A stretch of 64,000 nt of DNA from an uncultured Bacteroidaceae bacterium (GTDB taxonomy: Bacteria > Bacteroidota > Bacteroidia > Bacteroidales > Bacteroidaceae): contig CAJORF010000123.1 in NCBI GenBank assembly GCA_905236985.1, positions 62,001 to 126,000 of the forward strand, read 5' to 3'. Under the pieces are notes generated by a model that saw only the letters and a program-made list of their open reading frames with translations, did no database searches and was not told where the DNA came from. This document shows positions 41,210-52,016 of this stretch, piece by piece. The translations under genes were made by a program, and so were the position numbers. How positions within the stretch are numbered: position 1 is the stretch's first letter; the number at the start of each line of letters is the position of its first letter.

Positions 41210-44200
41210 TCAGTCTTCTTTATGTTGATGCTCGCGCATATAGTCGCGCGGCGCAAGGCCGTAGAAACGCTTGAAGATGGTGGAGAAGGAGGCGGAGTTG
41301 TTGAAACCGCAGGCATACATGACCTCGGTGACGTTCATGCCTTGGTTGGCGAGGAGGCTGGCAGCCTGTTTGAGCCGTATGTTGCGTATGAAGTCGTGGG
41401 GTGTCTGTCCTGTGAGTTCCTTCATCTTGCGGTGGAGGTGTACGCGGCTGATGCCGACGTCTGATGCGATCTTCTCGACGCTGAGGTCTGCGTTGCTGAG
41501 GTTCTTGTTGATGACATCCATGATGCGCTCGAGGAGTTTCTCGTCGGGCGACTTCATCTGCACGTCATCAACGCGCTCCTCGAGCAGGTCGTTGCGACCG
41601 TACTTGAGCCGGAGCAGGTCGTTGCGGTGGAGTAGGTTGATGATGGTGCGTCGGAGGATATCCATATTGAAGGGCTTGATGATGTAGGCATCGGCTCCTG
41701 TCTCGAGTCCTTCGAGCTGATCCTCGTCGCTGTTCTTGGCGGTGAGGAGGATGACGGGGATATGGCTGGTGAGCGGATTGGCTTTGATCTTGGTGCAGAG
41801 CGTGTTGCCGTCCATCTCAGGCATCATGACATCGGAGAGAACGAGATCGGGCAAGGCGGTGATGACCTGCTTGAGGCCTAACAAGCCGTTGGGGAAGGCC
41901 GTGATGTCGTAGTCGCCGCTCAGTTCGGTGACGAGGGCGTCGCGTATCTCATCATCGTCCTCGATGATCACGAGTGTCTGGCGATGTCCGGCGCGGGGGA
42001 GGGGAGAGGGTTCAGTGGTGTCGGGGGTATCATCGTCGAGGATGATGCCAGCACGGGCATCGTCGGACACGGTGACTTGGTCGGGGGAGGGGGAGGTGAT
42101 CATCTCCTCGGCGGTGAGGTGCGCATTGCCGAGGGGGATAGTGACGGTGAATTCGCAGCCGTGGCCGTCGTCGTTGTTGTGGACTGCGATGGTGCCGTGG
42201 TGGAGTTCCACAAGTGCTCGTGTGAGATCGAGGCCAATGCCCGTTCCAACGTGACGGTCGTTGACGGAGCCGGGCTGTTGGTAGAAGCGTTCGAAGATGT
42301 GCGCCATCACCTCATCAGGTATCGCAGTGCCATTGTCATAGACGGCGATGGAGGCCGTGGTGTCGCTGTGGGTGACACGGATGCGCACTTTGCCGCCCGA
42401 TGGCGTAAACTTGAAGGCATTGGAGAGGATGTTGACCACGACCTTGTCGAAGTTGCTGCGGTCGATCCACACGGGTAGTTCCTCGGTGTCGTGTTCGTAG
42501 CTGAAAAGCAAGTTCTTTGTCTTGGCTTGCAGGGTAAACAGCCCGTAGATATCGTTGACGAAGGCAATGAGGTCTGTCTCGCACATCCGCATCTGCATCT
42601 GTCCCTTGTCAATCTTGCGCAAGTCCATCATCTGGTTGATGAGTCCGAGAATGCGCTGTGCGTTGCGGCGCATCGTCTCGTAGATGCCGCGTCGGTGCGG
42701 GTCATCGTCCTGCTTGATGAGCGAGAGCAGGGGGGTGAGGATGAGCGTCATGGGTGTGCGTATCTCATGGCTGATGTTCATGAAGAAGCGCAGCTTGGCA
42801 TCGGCCATCTGCTCGGCGTGGATGTGTTCCTGGAGGCGCAGACGATCCTGCTCCTTGCGGCGGCGGTAAAGATGGAGGATCCATACAGCGAGCACGGCCA
42901 GCAGGAGGTAGGCAATCCACGCCCACAGGGAGGCGTACCAGGACGTGTGGATCTTGACGGTGAACTCGCGGATGTCAGTCTCCTGCTGATTGTTGATGGC
43001 TTTCACCTGGAAGTGGTATGTACCTGGTGCCATAGCGTTGAAGGTTACATCGTTGACCCCTTTCTGGAGACGGATCCACTCGTCGTTATTGATGCGATAG
43101 AGATAGGTGATGTGCTCGGGATTGTCGTAGGTGAAGGTGGAGAGATGAATGGTGAAGGTGTTGTCGCTGCTGCTGAGGTCGAAGCGGCGAGCGTTGATGA
43201 CCGTGGTGTCGGTGACGGTGTAAATGCCCGACTTGACCCCTGGTGTGACGGGGGTGTGGCGCAGCAGGAGTTCGGTGAGATAGACGTTGGCTTTCCAGGT
43301 GAGGGGCTTCACCTCGGCGGGATTGAACCAGGTGACGCCACCTGTGCCGCCGAAGAGCAGTGACCCGTGTTCGCTGATACTCACGGCTCCGTCGGAGAAC
43401 TCGCTGCCCTGCAAGCCGTTATCGACATAATAGTTGGCAATGGTGCTTTTTGTGGGGTTGAAGCAGCAGAGGCCGTGGTCGGTGCCAATCCAGAGGTTGC
43501 CCTGTCGGTCGCCAATGATGGAGGCGATACCGTCGTCGGGCAGGCCGTCGCGTGTGGTGTATTGACGAGTCTCATGGGTGCGGAGGTCGTAGCAAAAGAG
43601 GCCGTCGTTTGTGGCGAGCCACAGACAATCGCGGCTGTCAATATACAACTGACGCATGAAGGTGCCACGGTATTGGCAGTTGCTTCCGAGGGTGTTCACC
43701 CAACTGTCCGCCGCCATATCGTAGCAGCAGAGTCCTACGGAAGAGGCGACGAAGAGCCGCTTGCCGTCGGGCGAGAGGCAGAGGTTGGTGAGGTAGTTGT
43801 TAGGCAGGCTGTTCACGGTGCTGTCCAGGTCGGCTCTGTCGTGAACGCGGAAATTGGTCTGTTTGCCGCTGAAGATGTTGTAGCGGATGAGTCCGTTGCC
43901 CATCGTCGCTATCCAGACATCACCCTCTTTGTTGGCCTCAAACCCGAAGATGTTGGCACTGCTGCTCAATCCCAGCTGCGCGGCGTGCCATTGTCCCGTC
44001 GAGGGTTCTATCCAACCGCATCCCTCGCCGTATGACCCCAGCCAAATATTTCCCTTGGCATCCTCTATCATATCGAGGATGGTGGAGGGACAGTCGGTAA
44101 AATGTCTGGTGCGCTTGATGTCCTCCTTGTCCACGAGATAGAGTCCGTCCTTATCGGTGCCCAGCCAAATGCGTCCGTGGCTGTCGATGAGTGTGCTGGT

Positions 44201-45235
44201 GACGCAGTTGGACCCGATCACGTTGCGTTCGCCGAGCCGGTAGCCGAGGTAGCCGAAATCCATCTTGGCCTGTGGCTGCATGAAGATGCCTTTTTGGAGC
44301 AGGCAGATCCAGATGTTGCCGTTGCGGTCTTCAAGAATCGAGAATGCCTTGCTCTTGCCCAAATCAAAGTCGCGGCTGAAGAAGGGGGCATCAACCAAGG
44401 TGTCTGCTTGCGGGTCGTAGAGCTTGACGCCGCGTCCGTCGCAGCCGAGAAGCAGGCGACCGTCGCGACTGGGACAGAGTGTGATGACGGGCAGCCCCGC
44501 CGTTTTCTCGATGAAATGGAAGCTACGGCTCGAATCCTTATAGACGTAGATGCCCTTGCCATGTACCACGGCGTAGATGTTGCCTTTGTAATCCTGACGG
44601 ATCTCGAAGAGCTTGGACCGCGTGTCCTCGCTGGTGAAATAGGACGTGCGCCGATCTCCCTCGCAGAGCATCAGGCCGTCGGACTCGGTGACGATCCAGT
44701 AGCGTCCCCTCGAATCCTCGAGGAGGAAACGGACGTAGTAACATTCGGACGTGAGATCCCAGTCGGGTGAACCCGTGAGCGAGTTTTCGTCGAGACGGAT
44801 GATACCATAGCCGGAGGTGCAGGCCAGCAGCTCGCCGCGGCTGCTCTCCATTATATAATTAATATAGGTGGTGATAGGCGTGTCGTCGCTACTCGTGAGG
44901 CTGAAGTCGCGGAAGTGGGCTCCGTCGTAGGCTTGGATGCTTTTGTTTGTACCTACTATGATGGTGCCATTGTGGCTCTGTGTGATGCAGTTGATATAGT
45001 TGGTGCGTAGCCCTGTTGTCTCATCTCCTTTTTTGAAAATTTGGAACTGATAGCCGTCATAACGGTTGAGGCCATTGTGCGTAGCCACCCAAATGAATCC
45101 GTCGCGATCCTGGAAAACCTGCACGGCTTGGTTGCTCGACAATTGGTTGTCGGTGTTGAAAGATTTGCCCATCTGCGCCCATAGATGTGCAAAATTTAAA
45201 AAAAAGAACAAAAAAAGGCAGAAAAAACGCCTCAT
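41210..45235 (-). CDS. Hybrid two-component system sensor/regulator (HTCS)
   Basis: A 1341-residue one-protein two-component system. The start at 45235 gives a signal peptide MRRFFCLFLFFFLNFAHLWAQ. The periplasmic sensor is a double beta-propeller of Reg_prop repeats (about 25-680) with a Y_Y_Y domain (about 690-755). After one membrane helix (about 765-785) come a histidine kinase (NISHEIRTPM, near 818), an ATPase domain (NAFKFTPSGGKV and GTGIGLDLTRALVELHHG), a receiver (VIIEDDDEIRDAL and LSDVMMPEMDG, phosphoacceptor near 1133) and an AraC-type DNA-binding end (about 1245-1335). HTCSs sense oligosaccharides and switch on adjacent degradation genes. Its divergent neighbours are two carbohydrate esterases, the likely targets. 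Confidence 0.95.
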   Translation of the reverse strand: MRRFFCLFLFFFLNFAHLWAQMGKSFNTDNQLSSNQAVQVFQDRDGFIWVATHNGLNRYDGYQFQIFKKGDETTGLRTNYINCITQSHNGTIIVGTNKSIQAYDGAHFRDFSLTSSDDTPITTYINYIMESSRGELLACTSGYGIIRLDENSLTGSPDWDLTSECYYVRFLLEDSRGRYWIVTESDGLMLCEGDRRTSYFTSEDTRSKLFEIRQDYKGNIYAVVHGKGIYVYKDSSRSFHFIEKTAGLPVITLCPSRDGRLLLGCDGRGVKLYDPQADTLVDAPFFSRDFDLGKSKAFSILEDRNGNIWICLLQKGIFMQPQAKMDFGYLGYRLGERNVIGSNCVTSTLIDSHGRIWLGTDKDGLYLVDKEDIKRTRHFTDCPSTILDMIEDAKGNIWLGSYGEGCGWIEPSTGQWHAAQLGLSSSANIFGFEANKEGDVWIATMGNGLIRYNIFSGKQTNFRVHDRADLDSTVNSLPNNYLTNLCLSPDGKRLFVASSVGLCCYDMAADSWVNTLGSNCQYRGTFMRQLYIDSRDCLWLATNDGLFCYDLRTHETRQYTTRDGLPDDGIASIIGDRQGNLWIGTDHGLCCFNPTKSTIANYYVDNGLQGSEFSDGAVSISEHGSLLFGGTGGVTWFNPAEVKPLTWKANVYLTELLLRHTPVTPGVKSGIYTVTDTTVINARRFDLSSSDNTFTIHLSTFTYDNPEHITYLYRINNDEWIRLQKGVNDVTFNAMAPGTYHFQVKAINNQQETDIREFTVKIHTSWYASLWAWIAYLLLAVLAVWILHLYRRRKEQDRLRLQEHIHAEQMADAKLRFFMNISHEIRTPMTLILTPLLSLIKQDDDPHRRGIYETMRRNAQRILGLINQMMDLRKIDKGQMQMRMCETDLIAFVNDIYGLFTLQAKTKNLLFSYEHDTEELPVWIDRSNFDKVVVNILSNAFKFTPSGGKVRIRVTHSDTTASIAVYDNGTAIPDEVMAHIFERFYQQPGSVNDRHVGTGIGLDLTRALVELHHGTIAVHNNDDGHGCEFTVTIPLGNAHLTAEEMITSPSPDQVTVSDDARAGIILDDDTPDTTEPSPLPRAGHRQTLVIIEDDDEIRDALVTELSGDYDITAFPNGLLGLKQVITALPDLVLSDVMMPEMDGNTLCTKIKANPLTSHIPVILLTAKNSDEDQLEGLETGADAYIIKPFNMDILRRTIINLLHRNDLLRLKYGRNDLLEERVDDVQMKSPDEKLLERIMDVINKNLSNADLSVEKIASDVGISRVHLHRKMKELTGQTPHDFIRNIRLKQAASLLANQGMNVTEVMYACGFNNSASFSTIFKRFYGLAPRDYMREHQHKED

Positions 45236-45263
45236 AAGTTTGTCATTTGTTACAAAAGCTTTG

Positions 45264-45295
45264 CAAAGGTAGTGTAATTTTAGGTTACATCCAAA
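45264..45295 (-). promoter_or_regulatory. Bacteroidetes-type promoter for the HTCS gene
   Basis: Minus-strand TTTG (45295-45292) and TACCTTTG (45271-45264) are separated by 20 bases; the start codon is 28 bases on. Confidence 0.65.
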
Positions 45296-45335
45296 AGAAA
45301 GTAACAAAATTAAAAAATTATGTTACATTATTCGA

Positions 45336-45366
45336 TTGCGTATATTATAAATATACATTATCTTTG
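45336..45366 (+). promoter_or_regulatory. Bacteroidetes-type promoter for the esterase pair
   Basis: TTG at 45336-45338 and TATCTTTG at 45359-45366 are separated by 20 bases; the start codon is at 45402. The divergent HTCS promoter is about 65 bases away, so an HTCS operator is likely to lie in or just upstream of this promoter. Confidence 0.65.
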
Positions 45367-45401
45367 CGGACATAAAATGATTATCATCATTTATTATTGA
45401 C

Positions 45402-46352
45402 ATGAAAAAGATCCTTTTTTTGATTCTTCTATGCCTGCCTATGATTTCCTTTGCTCAACCAGCAGGCGGTTTTGGCGGCTTTCAGGTTCCGCAGGCCAAC
45501 CTTGAGACATCTGCTGTGTGGAAAGATGTCAACTATGCCGGCGATGACCAAGCCTTCCACACTTGTGACATCTATCTGCCCAAGCAAGTGAAGGACGCTT
45601 ATCCCGTAGTGATCCATATCTATGGCAGCGCGTGGTTTAGCAACAGCAGCAAAGGCATGGCCGACCTCGGCACAATCGTCAAGGCATTGCTCGATGCGGG
45701 CTATGCAGTCGTTTGCCCCAACCATCGCTCCAGTGCTGATGCCAAATGGCCTGCACAAATCCATGACATCCGCGCTGTGATCCGCTTCGTTCGCGGCGAT
45801 GCTTCGAAGTATAAGTTCGATCCCTCTTTCATTGCCACCAGCGGTTTCTCATCAGGCGGTCATCTCGCCTCAACAGCTGCCACCACCAGCGGCACCAAAG
45901 AAGCTACCGTGGGCTCTGTCACTATCGACCTTGAAGGCTCCGTCGGAAATCACACCGATCAAAGCAGTGCCGTCAATGCAGCTTGCGATTGGTCTGGACC
46001 TATTGACCTCACAGCCATGAACTGTGGCGATCATATCACTATGGGCGAAAAAAGTCCAGAGGATGTGCTCCTCGACTCCAAGCTGGATAAGGAACCCGAC
46101 AAATATCGCAGCCTGAGTGCGAGCACCTATATCGACCCAACTGATCCTCCTGTCATCATCTTCCACGGCGAGAAAGATAATGTCGTGCCCTGCTGCCAAG
46201 GCAAGAAGTTCTACGAGCTGCTGCAAGCCAACGGCATCAAGAGCGAAGCGACTTTTGTCCCTGAAGGTGGTCATGGAATGGGAATGTATTCCGCAGAGAA
46301 CCTCCAGAAGATGGTCAACTTCCTGAATGAAGTAAGGAATGTTAAGCCTTGA
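45402..46352 (+). CDS. Exported alpha/beta-hydrolase carbohydrate esterase
   Basis: A 316-residue secreted esterase with signal peptide MKKILFLILLCLPMISFAQ. The alpha/beta-hydrolase core shows VVIHIYGSAWFSNSSKG (oxyanion region), the nucleophile elbow ATSGFSSGGHLAS with S at about 150, an acidic residue in IIFHGEKDNVVP (about 258) and a histidine in PEGGHGMGMY (about 290). This fits the BD-FAE/acetyl-esterase group that removes acetyl or feruloyl groups from plant polysaccharides. The CE6-CE1 gene starts 33 bases downstream, and the HTCS is divergent. Substrate is inferred from these neighbours. Confidence 0.85.
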   Translation: MKKILFLILLCLPMISFAQPAGGFGGFQVPQANLETSAVWKDVNYAGDDQAFHTCDIYLPKQVKDAYPVVIHIYGSAWFSNSSKGMADLGTIVKALLDAGYAVVCPNHRSSADAKWPAQIHDIRAVIRFVRGDASKYKFDPSFIATSGFSSGGHLASTAATTSGTKEATVGSVTIDLEGSVGNHTDQSSAVNAACDWSGPIDLTAMNCGDHITMGEKSPEDVLLDSKLDKEPDKYRSLSASTYIDPTDPPVIIFHGEKDNVVPCCQGKKFYELLQANGIKSEATFVPEGGHGMGMYSAENLQKMVNFLNEVRNVKP

Positions 46353-46361
46353 ATACCCTAA

Positions 46362-48329
<1,968 letters not shown>

Positions 48330-48354
48330 TACTCACACCTGAGTCAATAAAATG

Positions 48355-48390
48355 TTACAGGGGAGAAGCCTTTCAGCTTCTTCCCTGTAA
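48355..48390. terminator. Hairpin terminator overlapping the end of the GT2 gene
   Basis: TTACAGGGGAGAAGC (48355-48369) pairs with GCTTCTTCCCTGTAA (48376-48390) with one G-T wobble and a 6-base loop. TGTTTTTG follows on the plus strand, so it ends the esterase transcript. The TGA of the convergent glycosyltransferase gene (48375-48373) lies in the loop region. Confidence 0.8.
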
Positions 48391-49377
48391 TGTTTTTGTT
48401 CTTTGGAAGAGGGCATGAATGTGCTGTTGGAAGTCGAAGAGGGGGAGGCTGAGGGTGAGCCAGTAGCCAGGCTTCCAACGGTAGCGAAGGGGCAGTCGGG
48501 AGGGACGGAAGGTGTGGAGGATGGTGGTGAAACGCTGGCGCAGAGAAGTGATTTCGCTGGGAGTGAGTTCGTCGGCGTGGCTGAGGTAGAGGCGGTAGCA
48601 GGCGATGAAAGTCATCCAACGGTTCCCCTCGAAGCGACGCATGACCTTGGGACGAATGTTCTCCTTTTTCAGTGCAAAGAGCAGGGATAGGTTCGCTTCC
48701 ATGAAGTCGAAGCGATGGATATTGAAGGAGGTGGTCATGGACTTCTCGTGCTGACGGTAGAAATAGATGCCCTGACAGGCGCGCACTTCACGACTGTGGA
48801 GGTAGTGTAGGCGCGAGCTGTTGTCATCACTGTAGAGCCGAGTGGCTGTATCGAACGGAATCTGGCGATGGAGCGATGTGCGAACGACGTAAAGTCCGTG
48901 GAGCTTCCAACCATCTAAACAGAGCTCAAAAGCCTCTTCACCAGAGAGACCGCCGTCGCTGTTCAGACCTGCGGGCATCGGCCATTCCTCCTCATGTCCG
49001 TCGGGATAAATGCGGCGAAGGTGGAAAACGACGCAGTCTGTGCGAGGGTGATGGCAGAACACTTCAAGCGCGCGCTGGAGCGCATCGGGAGAAAGCCAGT
49101 CATCGGCATCGACCATGCAGACGTAGGGTGCAGTGACATGTTGGAGGGCGAGGTTGCGTGCTACGGCCTGACCACTGTTGACAGGTGTCTGAAAAACCTT
49201 GATACGCGTGTCGCGGGCTGCGCTATGCTGGAGAAGTGAGAAGGTGTCATCAGTGGAGCAGTCATCCACGCAGAGAAGCTCCACATCGTTGAGCGTCTGG
49301 CTGCACAGCGAACGGAGGCAGTCGGGGAGCGTGGAGGCCGCATTATAGGCTGCTATGAGGACTGCTATCTGCGCCAT
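48373..49377 (-). CDS. Family 2 glycosyltransferase
   Basis: A 334-residue GT-A enzyme that adds a sugar from a nucleotide donor on the cytoplasmic side of the membrane. The N-terminus IAVLIAAYNAASTLPDCLRSL and VELLCVDDCSTDDT are the nucleotide-binding part, and YVCMVDADDWLSPDALQ (about 92-108) provides the DxD metal motif. There is no membrane helix; the C-terminal 90 residues are basic. It overlaps the end of the flippase gene by 13 bases, so the pair likely makes and exports a polysaccharide or O-antigen-type glycan. The acceptor is unknown. Confidence 0.88.
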   Translation of the reverse strand: MAQIAVLIAAYNAASTLPDCLRSLCSQTLNDVELLCVDDCSTDDTFSLLQHSAARDTRIKVFQTPVNSGQAVARNLALQHVTAPYVCMVDADDWLSPDALQRALEVFCHHPRTDCVVFHLRRIYPDGHEEEWPMPAGLNSDGGLSGEEAFELCLDGWKLHGLYVVRTSLHRQIPFDTATRLYSDDNSSRLHYLHSREVRACQGIYFYRQHEKSMTTSFNIHRFDFMEANLSLLFALKKENIRPKVMRRFEGNRWMTFIACYRLYLSHADELTPSEITSLRQRFTTILHTFRPSRLPLRYRWKPGYWLTLSLPLFDFQQHIHALFQRTKTLQGRS

Positions 49378-50855
49378 GAACGTATTTTCTGGGAGAAACG
49401 TCGCACGATGTCCGATTCACGCTGGAGAACAACGACGCTGTAGGCTGTCGAGAGTGTAAGCAGGATGAAGCCTGCGACATATTTCCAAAGCGGAGGCAAT
49501 AGAAGGCAGACCGCTACGCTGAGGCCAAGGAGCATCATCTGCTGGAGCGTCAGGCGTAGGGTAGAGTGCTCGATGAGGAAATGGTAGCGCCGATGGTAGC
49601 AGATCCCTACGAGGAGGACGTCGAAGAGGGCTGAGAGCGAGAGCCCAATGCCAATTCCAGCCAAGTGCCACTGCAAGTAGCAGAGGATGATGGCAGAGAG
49701 TGAGAAGATATCATAGATGATCTCCATCGCCATATAGACTTTTGATTCTCCGCGTGCCAAGGCGGTGTAAGCTACAGGCACTGAGATACATCGGAAAAAC
49801 ATATAGAAGACAGCACAGACGGTCATCTCGACAGCGGGCAGGAACTCCTCGGTGTAGAGAACGCGAAGGATGATGGGCATCATGACGATGAGGGCAATGA
49901 GCATCGGAGAGAGCAGGATCATGCAGGCGCGTATCTGGCGGTTGATCGTGATGTTGCAGCGGTCGCTGTCGTGGTTGACACTGGAGAGACGAGGGAAATA
50001 GTCGGATTCCAGTGCTGTGAAGATGACTCCAGCGTATGTGACCATTATCGTGTAGCCTACACGATAGTAGCCCAGCGTGGTTTCGGAACTATGCTCCTTC
50101 AAGAATGTCTGCAACACCACTGCCATACCAGCTCCAGCGATGCCCGTGAGAACGTAGGGAATGCCCACGCGCAATAATGGTAAACCTTTGCGGAACACTT
50201 CAATGGATGTAGGGGCTACGCGCCACGGATAGAGGGGTAGGGTGAAGGCCAGATGAACGGCCAGTGTGGCAGCCGCACAGCAGTCGAGTGACAGGATGAT
50301 GCCCTGCAGGCCCAGTGCCCAAAAGAAGGGTACGGTGAGGCAGAAGATGAGCACGGCACCAAGCAACGAGATGGAGGCTACGCGCTTGAGACGACGCAGA
50401 CCTTTGAGGATGGAAATCTCGCCTCCCGTCAGGATAGTGCAAGCCACCATCGGAGCCAGCAACACCACATCGCGGGCGTGATTCACCTCGAAGAGGCTGA
50501 GGCCGAACATCGCCGCAACACAAATCAGGCAGGCAAACAAGGCCGACCACAAGCACCATGTGCGGACTATTTTAATAAAGGAACGTATGCGCGCGAAATC
50601 ATCCTCCTCAAAAAGTTCTGAAATATGTTGAACCGTGGAGATGGGAATGCCGAAGTTGGAACAGCTGTTGACAAAATCCGACACGCTGATGTAGAATCCC
50701 ATCAATCCGATGCCTGCGGCTCCAAGCAGCTTCGATGCGAGTTTGTTGCGGATGATGCCAATGAGGATGTTGATGCCCTGCACACCACCAAAGACCCCCG
50801 TGTATTTGAGCACGTGATCCAATGAGGCGTCTTGATGTTTGGCAGGTTCTGACAT
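49365..50855 (-). CDS. Wzx-type flippase (oligosaccharide translocase)
   Basis: A 496-residue integral membrane protein of the MATE/MOP exporter group, with about 12-14 hydrophobic segments (for example VVLLAPMVACTILTGGEISI and GLSVAVCLLLPPLWKYVAGF). The opening KYTGVFGGVQGINILIGIIRNKLASKLLGAAGIGL is the typical start of polysaccharide-biosynthesis translocases. It would flip lipid-linked oligosaccharide to the periplasm. The glycosyltransferase gene overlaps its 3' end. No polymerase or ligase gene is adjacent, so this is a minimal or split glycan locus. Confidence 0.88.
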   Translation of the reverse strand: MSEPAKHQDASLDHVLKYTGVFGGVQGINILIGIIRNKLASKLLGAAGIGLMGFYISVSDFVNSCSNFGIPISTVQHISELFEEDDFARIRSFIKIVRTWCLWSALFACLICVAAMFGLSLFEVNHARDVVLLAPMVACTILTGGEISILKGLRRLKRVASISLLGAVLIFCLTVPFFWALGLQGIILSLDCCAAATLAVHLAFTLPLYPWRVAPTSIEVFRKGLPLLRVGIPYVLTGIAGAGMAVVLQTFLKEHSSETTLGYYRVGYTIMVTYAGVIFTALESDYFPRLSSVNHDSDRCNITINRQIRACMILLSPMLIALIVMMPIILRVLYTEEFLPAVEMTVCAVFYMFFRCISVPVAYTALARGESKVYMAMEIIYDIFSLSAIILCYLQWHLAGIGIGLSLSALFDVLLVGICYHRRYHFLIEHSTLRLTLQQMMLLGLSVAVCLLLPPLWKYVAGFILLTLSTAYSVVVLQRESDIVRRFSQKIRSWRR

Positions 50856-50905
50856 CTTTTTTCAATAAATAACGTACAATGATGATGTTTATTGTGAGAA
50901 TTGCG

Positions 50906-50913
50906 TATCTTTG
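50906..50913 (+). promoter_or_regulatory. Likely -7 box for panB
   Basis: TATCTTTG matches the Bacteroidetes -7 consensus, 49 bases before the start codon. The -33 region is not clear. Confidence 0.5.
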
Positions 50914-50962
50914 CAGCAAAATTTTAGAAAAATATTAAAAACATCATCAATTACTGTATAAA

Positions 50963-51784
50963 ATGGCAGGATATTTAGTTGACGATACGCGCAAAGTGAC
51001 TACGCATCGCCTCTATGAAATGAAGCAGAGCGGCAAGAAAATCGCTATGCTTACGTCGTATGATTATTCGATGGCCCGTATTGTTGACGGAGCTGGAGTA
51101 GATGTCATTCTCGTCGGAGACAGTGCATCAAACACGATGGCCGGTAATGTCACGACGCTTCCCATCACGCTGGATCAGATGATTTACCACGCCCGCAGCG
51201 TCGTTCGCGGTGTGACACGTGCCTTGGTAGTGTGTGATATGCCTTTCGGAACGTATCAGGTTGATCCACAAGATGCTGTGCGCAACGCCGTCCGCATCAT
51301 GCAGGAGACGGGCTGCGATGCTCTGAAGCTCGAAGGTGGTGTGGAGATCTTGCCCGCCATCAAACTCATTCTCGAAGCGGGTATTCCTGTATGCGGACAT
51401 CTTGGTCTAACTCCTCAGAGTATCAATAAGTTCGGTACGTATGCTGTCCGTGCAAAGGAAGATTCTGAGGCAAACAAACTGCGCTCTGATGCTTTGGCAT
51501 TGTCAGAGGTTGGATGCTTCGCCATTGTGTTGGAAAAGATTCCCGCCAAGCTGGCCACTGAAGTCACACAGAGCGTGCCAGTGCCCATCATTGGTATTGG
51601 CGCTGGTGGCGGTTGCGATGGTCAAGTGCTGGTCGTCCACGATATGCTGGGCATGAACAATGGTTTTTCGCCTAAGTTCCTGCGTCGCTACGCAGACCTC
51701 CATTCGGTCATCACAGATGCTGTTGGCCAGTATGTGACAGATGTCAAGAACTGCGAGTTTCCGAACGAAAACGAGCAGTATTGA
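50963..51784 (+). CDS. panB: 3-methyl-2-oxobutanoate hydroxymethyltransferase
   Basis: A 273-residue cytosolic enzyme of pantothenate synthesis that transfers a hydroxymethyl group from methylene-tetrahydrofolate to ketoisovalerate. The family blocks are all present: [33 protein letters not shown] with metal-binding [17 protein letters not shown] and [37 protein letters not shown] closes the barrel. Length is normal. It stands alone, between the divergent flippase and the fasciclin locus, and ends at the hairpin at 51815. Confidence 0.96.
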   Translation: MAGYLVDDTRKVTTHRLYEMKQSGKKIAMLTSYDYSMARIVDGAGVDVILVGDSASNTMAGNVTTLPITLDQMIYHARSVVRGVTRALVVCDMPFGTYQVDPQDAVRNAVRIMQETGCDALKLEGGVEILPAIKLILEAGIPVCGHLGLTPQSINKFGTYAVRAKEDSEANKLRSDALALSEVGCFAIVLEKIPAKLATEVTQSVPVPIIGIGAGGGCDGQVLVVHDMLGMNNGFSPKFLRRYADLHSVITDAVGQYVTDVKNCEFPNENEQY

Positions 51785-51814
51785 AACAAATTTATTATTA
51801 TTTGATACATTTCT

Positions 51815-51845
51815 AGCGGTACACAGTGATGTGTGCTGCTTTTTT
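51815..51845 (+). terminator. Rho-independent terminator after panB
   Basis: AGCGGTACACA pairs with TGTGTGCTGCT (two G-U pairs) around GTGA and runs into TTTTTT. It is 31 bases after the panB stop. Confidence 0.75.
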
Positions 51846-51908
51846 ATGTTTCATAACATATTTTTGAAAAAGTCTTATAAAAAATGTGTCACGATGAGAA
51901 TATTATTG

Positions 51909-51916
51909 TAACTTTG
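51909..51916 (+). promoter_or_regulatory. Likely -7 box for the fasciclin/SusCD locus
   Basis: TAACTTTG matches the -7 consensus. About 100 bases follow before the first start codon, including a small hairpin CCTTCTTAGAAGG near 51952. No extracytoplasmic-function sigma or anti-sigma gene is next to it. Confidence 0.5.
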
Positions 51917-52016
51917 ACACCAATTAGGACTTATTATGGTCTAAACTGACCCTTCTTAGAAGGATATTCTATGTCGTAACCGAAAAGAAATCAAGTAATC
52001 AACTATTAATAACAAC